The notes beneath the pieces are model-generated. The model made no database searches. It had not been told where the DNA came from and saw only the letters and a list, made by a program, of their open reading frames with translations. From Pelargonium cotyledonis (lineage: Eukaryota > Streptophyta > Magnoliopsida > Geraniales > Geraniaceae), in assembly GCA_036897625.1 (NCBI GenBank), contig JAYMTA010000500.1:1-27741 (forward strand): a stretch of 27,741 nucleotides of DNA. The letters run 5' to 3'. Positions 19,979-27,741 of the stretch are shown piece by piece (positions within the stretch are counted from its first letter, which is position 1; each line of letters begins with the position of its first letter). Made by a program: the position numbers and the translations under genes.

Positions 19979-22900
19979 TTACACCCTCCTGACTGTTCTC
20001 TTGACTTCAGCCTCCTTCAAGTACCTTCTCTCGTCCAACTTCTCAATCGCCAGCTCTTGGTAATCTAGTTTGTCAGAACTAGCTATATCAACTGCGATTT
20101 TGGCATTTAACCACCGAACAACCAAGAACTGTCAACAAGCGAAAAAGGAAAACAAAATTACATCATTGATCAATCCCGAAATCATCAGCAGATACATGAA
20201 CACACTGAGGTTTGGGAGTCTGGGAAGCTTACTTGAACTAGTAAAAGCACAGGAATCAAAATCTTCCCTTTCTCATTGGGATTTACCCCTTCAATCAGCT
20301 TCTTGTCAACCAAAATAGGATTACTTGTTTTCAATGCAACATCTGTGATTACTTCAACTATATTTGGAATCCAAGCAATCCCATTTGGAAGAACCTGTAG
20401 TCCAAAATCCAAATAGCAAACCTTAAGACCTCAAAGTCAAATTACATCAACAGGTATAACAGAAAGGAACATGAGGTAGAAATTTAACCTTTTCCTCATT
20501 TTCATTCTTATGACATCTCCCACTATTCTCAACTAACACGATGGGAATGGCAGAATTCTGCAAGAAGAAAAGTATGCTGAGAATTTTGACATTTGAGATC
20601 AACAGTTCAAACCAAATAACACAAGCTATGGATAATATGATAGTGGTCATGCAAGTACAAATTACACTGGTAAAAGATACAACATAGATAATATGACCTC
20701 GTAAATTAAGTGCTTCTACCTCCATCAAATTACGTGGGTTCTATTCTCATTGCGTCGGGTGGGGTGGGGTTTGGGGTTTATAGGGGAGACCTACCCCTAT
20801 TGTGTAGCTCAATTAGTTAGTTTGAAAAAAAAAAAAAAAAACATGAGAAACTATTTCATAGATTCCTGAATATCTTCAATTAAAATAAACACTTATAAAA
20901 TCATAGCATAAGAAAAACATAAATTAATATATCATACCTCTGTGAAACTAATGTATTAGGAATGAAGATGAAATTTGTAAAACATCCTTCCAAGTCAGAT
21001 ATTTAGCAACAAAATGAGAATAGCTACTAGGAGAATGACAGTTTAAAAACAACACAGCATTTTCCAAATGGTTCAGAAACCAAAAGGTAAAGATCATTTT
21101 TCAGACAAATTTGTGACTGACAAAGAGTTTTCAATACAATAACCCAAGTTAATAACACTATATTGCTATCAATTGAGACCCCGCGATCAAGTGCCTTCTA
21201 TTATACTATTATAGGAGTATATCTAGGGAGGCTGGAAAATACAAGAAGAATATGACTCGAGATTGTTCTCTTGATTTAAGAATCAAATCTGCCAACAGCA
21301 ATGATATAGCACGATGCTAACACATACTAGAGTTTCTTAAAAATGGCAAGTTGAAAGGGTCCAAAAATGTATTAGATATGTTTGTACATATAAAACAATG
21401 TAAACCTTGCTTACGACAATCATATCTGCTTTCCAATCATAGTCTATCTATGAACCATATAGCTTCTGGATGAGAGGGATACTTAATTTTAACCAAGGCA
21501 AAAGGGTATCCCATTTACAAAACTAAATCAAAATCCAAAAGTAAATAGAATGTTGGAAGTCCATACAACAAATTCGGAGCAAGAACTTACACTACTGGAA
21601 CACAAAGTCACAAATGCGAATATCAGAAGTTATACTTTTTTATATATCTAGGATCATCTAATCCTTGAATAGGACACGGTTCAAGTTCAACCATATTGAA
21701 CCTCCACCAAGCCAAAGAATGTTGCATCCACAATTTTAGGTAATGTAAACAATCTATCATGATTACCTATAAATTTTGCAAACTGGCTATGAGGAAGGAA
21801 TATATAGCATAACATATCAACAAGAATTTGCCAATATGTAAAAACAATTCTTTCTTTTTGCGACACATGCCCACATACTTTGCATCCTTCTCCAAAGTTG
21901 TCAACTATGGCTTCTTAACAGAAACCATATGCATTCATGAATTAACATGTGAGAGCAAACTAAGCAACTCAACACTGAGAATACAGAAATCATAGGAAGA
22001 ATGCATAAAGAGAATATGTGAATACATTATAACTATTAAATGGGAAATCATCGTAACAAGTATTGACCATTAACACTACAGGGCAAATGGAAAGGAAAAG
22101 AAACCTTCATATCTCTTTTTGAAAGCCGTGCACCTTCCCATACTGCTTTTAGAAGAGCATCTGATCTTCTAGAACAGAATTCATCGTAGCTCAAACCATC
22201 TGGGGGTGATAGCAGAGCATGTGTGAGGACAACCATAGCTCTCCTCCATATTTGCTTACCAAAGGTGTCAGTTATTGCTTTGACAACTTGCAAATCCAAG
22301 GCATCCACCCTATACGCATCCAAGCGGTCCACATAGAGTAGAACATCTATGGTCTTGTTCAACAGAAAACTGCCCAAATTGGCCCACAATTAAGAATCCT
22401 CATGACAACTAGGGCTTAAAATCAAGCACAGAATTAAACATACATCCCAAAGACTAAATAATATAGCATATCTAGCAAAGCAACCACAAACCAACTAACC
22501 GCTTTATAATCTCGAGTGCCTGGTCATTGATATATCCCCCTTCTATGAGCCCGGGCGTGTCAATGATATTCAAAGTAAATCCTGATTTAGAACGCGGCAC
22601 CATCACTGGTCTCGGGAGCTCCGTCTGAAGATACACATTAACATGCACATCAAACACAACACTCAAATGGGCTCCCAACAAAACAAACCTTACCAACAAA
22701 TACCTGAAATGTGCTAACAGCAACAACTCTCTCCCCCAAAATTGAATTCACGGTGGAGGATTTTCCAACACCGCCCTTCCCCATCACAAGAATTGTCAGT
22801 GTACTCACATCCTAATTCAATTCAAACACAAAACCACAATAAATCTCACAACAAACACGATCATATTGGCCTACATAGATACATACGCACAGAGGGAAAT

Positions 22901-23040
22901 AAGAAATTGAAAACTGTAGAAATGGGAGTGAGAAATGGAACCTCCTGTTTGAGTTTTCCGAGCAGTTCGAGCAATTTGGTCTGGGTGGCCGCAGGGAACG
23001 ACTGAATCCCTGACCATTCTCGAACTATTGGGGCGGCCAT
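19979..23040 (-). CDS. TOC34: TOC34-type GTPase of the chloroplast outer-envelope translocon (7 coding exons, 325 aa)
   Basis: Receptor GTPase that binds transit peptides of preproteins at the plastid surface, partner of TOC159 and the TOC75 channel. Exons on the minus strand: 23040-22942, 22811-22704, 22624-22500, 22369-22105, 20557-20489, 20394-20233 and 20128-19979. Joined they give 325 codons without a stop; all introns are GT-AG. The G1 P-loop GKGGVGKSS is in exon 2 and the G3 motif DTPG in exon 3. The arginine-rich dimer region (LYVDRLDAYRVD) and VVLTHA, the G4-like site, are in exon 4. VLVENSGRC, the G5 site, is in exon 5. Exons 6-7 form a hydrophobic stretch (ILIPVLLLVQFLVVRWL, about residues 266-282), the C-terminal membrane anchor, then a charged tail of about 40 residues. 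Intron 4 is long (1547 bp). TOC34 rather than TOC159 follows from the length and lack of an acidic N-domain. Confidence 0.95.
20690..20840 (+). mobile_element. Putative SINE in TOC34 intron 4
   Basis: GGTTCTATTCT at 20737-20747 matches the RNA polymerase III B box (GGTTCRANTCC) at 9 of 11 positions in the relaxed form used by plant SINEs. The segment ends in a run of about 18 A's (near 20824-20841) after GCTCAATTAGTTAGTTTG. The expected A box, about 35 bp upstream, is degraded, and I could not prove target duplications. It lies antisense to TOC34. A simple poly-A tract with a chance B box remains possible. Confidence 0.45.
20757..20776 (+). other. G-quadruplex-type motif
   Basis: GGGTGGGGTGGGGTTTGGGG has four G-runs of three or four with loops of one to three bases, the classical quadruplex pattern. 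It is inside the putative SINE and on the template strand of TOC34, so it would form in DNA and not in the TOC34 transcript. Confidence 0.6.
20842..22104 (-). other. Remainder of TOC34 intron 4, no gene seen
   Basis: About 1.26 kb of AT-rich intron. I see no open frame, no inverted repeat with clear ends and no RNA gene. The length is unusual next to the other introns (79-130 bp), so part of it may be decayed insertion sequence. Confidence 0.5.
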
Positions 23041-23062
23041 TGCGAGAGACCTTGTTTGGTAG

Positions 23063-23159
23063 CTAAGAAAATGGAAGAAAACACCAGAAAAATCAAAACC
23101 CTAAACCCTGGTAAAATGTTTGGTTACCGAGAAATTAGGGTTTGAAGAGAATTGCTTAC
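23063..23159 (-). other. Likely 5'-UTR intron of TOC34
   Basis: On the minus strand, GTAAGC at 23159-23154 follows TTTCT. A pyrimidine-rich tract ending TTCTTAG (to 23063) precedes the 22-base remainder of the UTR and the start codon. The 97-bp interval has typical intron composition. It contains AAACCCTAA-type telo-box text in both orientations (plus-strand 23096-23109 and 23135-23143). Inferred from splice signals only. Confidence 0.5.
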
Positions 23160-23380
23160 AGAAACAAGGAAGACGTGGGTGTTGTGGTGATTTGAACTGC
23201 TCCAAGAAGCGGTTTTGGAAGAGCCTCTCAGCCTTATCTTCTCGACTCGTCTTCCAGTTCGGCAGAGAGACCAAGTTTGTCTCTTTATTCTCTTCTGATC
23301 AAAACTTACAGTGCCAACGAAGTGATCCGGATCCATAATCATACCCGAATATTGATCCGGGTTTGGGTTATATAATAATG
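23160..23380 (-). promoter_or_regulatory. TOC34 first UTR exon and promoter
   Basis: Leftward reading gives TATATAA at 23374-23368, about 210 bp before the UTR-intron donor. This places transcription start near 23340 and a UTR exon of about 180 nt. A palindromic GATCCGGATC lies at 23325-23334 and GATCCGGG at 23354-23361. No in-frame ATG extends the protein upstream. Confidence 0.35.
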
Positions 23381-24289
23381 GGCCTGTTCATGCATGAAGC
23401 TTTATTATAAGCACATTCATTGCACAGATTTAGCAGTTATAAAATAGCAATTTAATTCGAACCCGACGGGGACCCGACCAGAACGGGACATGGGGGGGGA
23501 TATTTTTCGGGGTACGTGGTGGGAACGGGGCAAGAAAAACCTAATTGGGGAACGGGGCGAGAAAAACCTAATTGGGGAACGGGGCGGGAATGAAGTAACC
23601 ATATCCTACAGTGGCGAATTCAAAACTTAACCATATTTCTATAATAATAATAAATAAATAAAAACTTAACAATAGTGGGGTCACATTCTTCATCATAAAG
23701 TATTATTTTATGAAGTTGTGCCAAATAAAAAAAAAATTGTATGTTGAGATTTATATTAGTAAATTTGTTTATAACCGAAACATTTTTTATATGAAATCCA
23801 ACATATATTGTGTTGAAAGTGGTGAGAATAGCTATGGTTATGTCACATCATCATTTTCACAAAGAATTTTGATAGACTAGATGGTGATTCTTTGCATTTC
23901 ACAGGATAATTTTCTTCTTTTATCCTTCAAATTATGATATATCAAATAAAACAATATATAAGTAGTTAAGATATTGTATTTTCTATGTTCAAATTGTTTG
24001 TGAAAAAAAGATGAGGTATCAATGAATTTGATACAAATGTATAATAGAAAAACGATAAGAATGTAAACAAAAGTGTTAAATAAATAGTAATTTCCTAATA
24101 AAATAATAACATCGACATATAAACATGTATAAAACAAAAGTCAAAAGTTCAAATTCAAGTAAAGATAAAATAATATAATTATAATGTAAAAACATAAAAA
24201 TGGTAAAATACGAGCGTTTATAAGTTTCACATTGAAATAATATAGAAAACATGATGTGTATATGTAGTATATAAAAATTTGAAAGTGGT
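23381..24289. repeat. Intergenic DNA with a 27-bp GC-rich tandem repeat
   Basis: Units start at 23521, 23548 and 23575, each GGGAACGGGGC followed by an AGAAAAACCTAATT block. There are two full copies and a third cut short after about 15 bp. Upstream sequence (23460-23520) is related (ACGGGGACCCG, AACGGGACATG). Short minus-strand frames across it only translate the repeat. From about 23600 to 24290 the sequence is AT-rich with no gene seen. Confidence 0.75.
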
Positions 24290-24409
24290 GTAAGAATCTC
24301 ACATTGAAAATGAAACAAAACATTGAACTTGTAACTCCTATATATAAGCGTAAGAATCTCACATCGGAAAAGTAGAAAAAACATTGAGCTTCTAACTCCT
24401 ATACAAGCA
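24290..24409 (+). repeat. 60-bp tandem repeat resembling snRNA-type promoter modules
   Basis: Two units starting at 24291 and 24351 share TAAGAATCTCACATYGGAAAA, then ACATTGARCTT and TAACTCCTATA. A third, weaker unit may start near 24219. CTCACATCGG resembles the plant upstream sequence element RTCCCACATCG of U-snRNA genes. A TATA-like TATATAAG or TATACAAG follows some 30-35 bases later in each unit, near the spacing used by those promoters. No U1-U6 snRNA sequence follows. Confidence 0.6.
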
Positions 24410-24850
24410 TGCTACTTTTTAGTGACTGTTATATCTAATGTTATTAACTATTGTTATTATTTAATAGAGTGATTTTTTTGTAACTAATAGTAAATGAAAA
24501 GTCTTTCAATGAGAGGTCTAGAAAATATTGTGTTTAGTGATGTGACATCTTCTAGTGTTGTCTCACCAACTTTAAAATACATATGTATAGATTATATATT
24601 TTAATTTTAATAAAATTGAAAAAAAAAACTGTATATTAGCTAGTAGCACTTAGTAAAAAGTTTTAACAATGACATTCACAAAACTACCAAGATTGCTATT
24701 ATTTCTCAAAACTATCACTATTATTACTAATTCACGAACTATTAGATCAAACTGCTTATATTACTATTGGTTCATAGAAATTGTACCATTTCTATAAATT
24801 CACAAAAAATCTATGTTTAAATACCCGACAAAAGAAGTGGTAGCGACGAG
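24410..24850. other. AT-rich spacer before the LINE
   Basis: Simple AT-rich sequence with repeated ACTATTATTACTA-like phrases (24700-24770). No gene, RNA or element ends recognised. The LINE begins somewhere between about 24840 and 24890, where coding-like, G-rich sequence starts abruptly. Confidence 0.5.
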
Positions 24851-27741
24851 ATGCAATTTGGAGAAGGCGGAACGTGGTTTGGGTGGGGTGGATTTAGAAG
24901 AGGCCGATACTTGCAAGCATTGAAGAAACAGGAAATGTACTGGAGTCAAAGGGCTAAAACTAATTGGTTGGTTAGTGGTGACCTTATTTCTAAATATTTC
25001 CATGCAGTAGCAAACTTTAGACGGAAACAGAATAGAATTGTGCAACTTCGAAATGGTGCTGGTGAATGGGTTTTGAATGAGGAGGGTATTGAAGGGTTAA
25101 TACAGGAGCACTTTATCCGAATGACAACTCAGGAGGAAACGGACCCGGGGAGGGTGTGTGATGTGGTGAGGCCGGTGGTCTCAAAGGGGCAAAACCAGTT
25201 GTTGTCTCGGGTCTTTATAGGTGAGAATGTGAAGAACGCTCTTTTCGAGATGTACTCGAACAAGGCACCAGGTCCGGATGGATTCTCTCCAGGCTTCTCT
25301 CAGCAGGACTGGTCCTTAGTGAGGGAGGAGGTCACGGCGGCGTGCCTGGGATGTTTGAACACAGGTATATTTTTGGAAACTTTTAATCACACAAGCATTG
25401 TGTTGATCCCGAAGAAGGTGAAACCGGAGGTTGTCGGGGACCTAAGGCCGATAGCCCTGTGTAATGTGATCTATAATTTGGTTGCGAAGGTACTTGCTAA
25501 CAGACTACGGGAGGTCATTGGTGGGGTGATATCTGAGGAGCAAAGTGCGTTTGTCAAAGGGAGATTAAATACAGATAATAATTGTATTGCTAATGAAGTC
25601 GTTCATTGGATTGGCAAGAATCGGTGTGATAAGGATGGGTGGTTTGCTCTCAAATTGGACATGGCGAAAGCATATGATCGAGTGGATTGGTCTTACTTGG
25701 AGAGGATTATGTTGAAATTGGGATTTGCGATGAACTTTGTGAAGTTGGTTATGCTTTGTGTTATGACCTCTGGCTTTCGGATCGAGGTGAATGGGCGGCT
25801 TTTGGAGGGTTTTAGCCCGGGTAGAGGCCTCAGACAAGGTGATCCTCTCTCTTCTTTTCTGTTTTTATTATGTGCGGAGGGACTATCCCAATTAATTAAA
25901 ACAAAGGACGCAAGGGGTGAGTGGCTCGGGGATAGGGTGGCCACGAGTAGGCCAATAAAATTTCCCATCTCTTTTTTGCGGATGATTCACTTTTGTTTTG
26001 TAAGGTGATGTTGGGGTATGCTAATCACGTGAAGGATTGCCTGAGAATCTATGAAGGTCCTTCGGGTCAAAAAGTGAATTTCAACAAATCGTCTATTTTC
26101 TTTAGCCCAAAGACGAGTGATGGGAACAAAAGAGACATTAAGGAGCTTTTTGGGGTGGAGGTGGTGGATGGATTCGATAAGTACCTAGGAGCACCGATCG
26201 AAGTGGGTCGTCAGAAGTGCTCGATTTTCAACGAGTTGGTGTCGAAGGTGGCCGAATGGGTAGGGGGTGGAATCAGAAATTTTTGTCTCATGCCGGGAAG
26301 GAAGTTCTTTTGAAATCGGTAGCCCAAGCTTTGCCTACTTATACGATGAGTGTATATCTTATTCCACAAGGGGTGGTGGAGGCTTCGGAGCGTATTTGGA
26401 ACCGGTTTTGGTGGGGGTCAAGGAAGGTGGGGGAACGTGGGGTCCATTGGAGGAGTTGGAAAAAGTTATGCATTCCCAAACTCGCTGGAGGGTTAGGATT
26501 TAGGAAGGTTCAGGAATTTAATTTGGCCCTATTGGGTAAGCAAGGTTGGAAACTGATTAGAGAACCTTTGTCACTCCTTGCAAGAGTTTTGAAGGGTAAG
26601 TATTATCCGAATTGTTCATTTTTGGAAGCATCCTTGAGAGCTCATCCAAATTATACTTAGAAGTCCATTTGGGAGGCGAAAGGAGTGTTGGAGGCGGGGT
26701 TTCAATGGCGGGTGGGGAATGGACAACGTATTAAAGTGTATAAGGATAAATGGGTGGGTGATGTCGTGGGGTTCCATAACCGGTTTCATGTTTTAGACCA
26801 AAATGCCCGGGTTGACGAGCTATTCCGAGATGGTGATCGAGATTGGGATGAGACAAAATTGCAAGTTTGTTTTGATGCGGAGGATTGTGATGAAATATTA
26901 AGTCTACCCTTGAGTATTCGACCTACTGAGGATGAGCAATATTGGAAGTGGGATGACTCGGGGATTTACTCGGTCAAAAGTGCTTACAAAGCACAATGCC
27001 ATGTCGAACCGGATTCAGAATCTAAAAAGGTATGGTCTTTTATTTGGGGTGCGTCTATTCAACCGAAAATTAAATTATTTTGGTGGAAAGTTTTGGATGG
27101 GTGTTTACCGGTTTTGGTTAATTTACATGGTAGACGGGTGGATGTTGGGGTGGGGTGTAATATGTGTGAAAATGGTATAGAAGATATTGCTCATGCTATT
27201 TTACATTGTGATGAGCCCCGGGGTGTTTGGAGGCGGGAGGGCCTTGAGGGGGCTGTTATGGCAATCGGTTCGACAAGGGAGTTGTGTTTATGGATGGTGG
27301 CCAATTTAACGAACAAAGAGGCCGAGAGGGTCTTATATGTGGGGTGGGGAATTTGGCGTCGTCGTAATGTTAAATTATGGGACCAAAAGCTTATGTCAAT
27401 GTCAGACATGTTAAAAATGGTTGTGGAGACGAATAAGGGGTGGGAGGAGGCCCGGACAGTGGAGCGGGGGCCTGACTCGAGGAAGGTGGGGGCTCGGGTA
27501 GCAGGGAGGCCGAGAGGGGCGAATGGGGAATGGTCGAGACCGGTAGGCGAGGTTATTAAAATTAATGTGGATGGTGCAATCTTTGGCAGCTCGGCGTTTG
27601 GAGCGGGGTGGGCGGCCCGTGACAGTGGCAGTAATTGGAAGGGGGGAGGATGTCGGCGGTGGAGGGGTAGGCCCGAAAAAGCTATGTTGGTGGAGGCAAG
27701 GGCGGTTCGGGGGGGTCTTTTATGGGGCAGTCCGGAAGGAA
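24851..27741 (+). pseudogene. 5'-truncated L1-type LINE ORF2: RT, zinc module, RNase H; runs off the window
   Basis: Non-LTR retrotransposon polymerase. The endonuclease domain is absent; the frame starts just before the RT (YWSQRAKTNWL region). RT motifs in frame 24851-26008 are APGPDGF, RPIALCN, AFVKGR, LKLDMAKAYDRVDW and GLRQGDPLS. A frameshift just before the catalytic FADD (25975-25986) moves reading to 25993-26313. A second shift, in a G-run near 26260-26270, moves it to 26217-26660. There a TAG at 26658-26660 replaces an expected Trp codon. The same frame is then open for 360 codons to the window end. It holds the zf-RVT module (FWWKVL, then C-x2-C and H/C ligands, about 27070-27210) and the start of a plant-type RNase H (KINVDGA, about 27558). 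Few lesions suggest a fairly young copy. Endonuclease loss fits truncated target-primed integration. Confidence 0.9.

Noticed and set aside
22742..23005. Plus-strand 87-codon frame
   Set aside because: It lies antisense over TOC34 exons 1-2 and their intron, which are supported by motifs and splice sites.
23521..23595. CRISPR array
   Set aside because: Units are contiguous tandem copies without unique spacers, and the host is a plant nucleus.
24290..24409. A true U-snRNA gene
   Set aside because: Promoter-like boxes are present, but no U1, U2, U3, U4, U5 or U6 RNA start sequence or stem pattern follows.

Overview
The window is nuclear genomic DNA of a land plant, almost certainly a eudicot. 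It holds genes with GT-AG introns, a class III secretory peroxidase, a chloroplast-envelope import GTPase, and typical plant Ty1/copia, Ty3/gypsy and L1 retroelements in AT-rich DNA. No bacterial or viral genome organisation is visible.

Positions 1-13419 are a pile-up of retrotransposons. From 1 to about 2791 lies the 3' part of an LTR, a primer-binding site, a long leader and a broken gag of an Ogre/Tat-like Ty3/gypsy element. It is cut off at about 2791. Next is an old Ty1/copia element (the outer element). Its coding region starts at 3899, breaks at 5814 and resumes at 10922, because a second copia element (5815-10921, with two LTRs) sits inside its integrase region. The outer element is bounded by two arms of about 170-180 bp (2792-2971 and 13250-13419) that are reverse complements of each other, not direct repeats as LTRs should be. 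Its 5' leader is present twice, around a 722-bp foreign segment.

Positions 13731-23340 hold three apparently intact host genes whose exons I could join without stops. CDC20, the activator of the anaphase-promoting complex, is on the minus strand (8 exons, 453 aa, one GC-AG intron). A class III peroxidase is on the plus strand (3 exons, 331 aa, with a 42-bp tandem duplication that copies a splice donor). TOC34, the chloroplast outer-envelope preprotein receptor GTPase, is on the minus strand (7 coding exons, 325 aa, plus a likely 5'-UTR intron). CDC20 and the peroxidase are divergent; the peroxidase and TOC34 are convergent. The three genes have no shared pathway that I can see: mitosis, apoplastic redox chemistry and plastid protein import.

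Positions 16700-18300 and 23340-24850 are AT-rich intergenic DNA with a foldback (MITE-like) element, direct repeats, a 27-bp tandem repeat and a 60-bp tandem repeat that resembles plant U-snRNA promoter modules. From about 24851 to the window edge runs a 5'-truncated L1-type LINE with reverse transcriptase, zinc-binding module and RNase H. It carries two frameshifts and one nonsense codon.

I found no convincing new biological system. The observations most worth checking are the inverted terminal arms of the outer copia element, the segment trapped in its leader, and the duplicated splice donor of the peroxidase.
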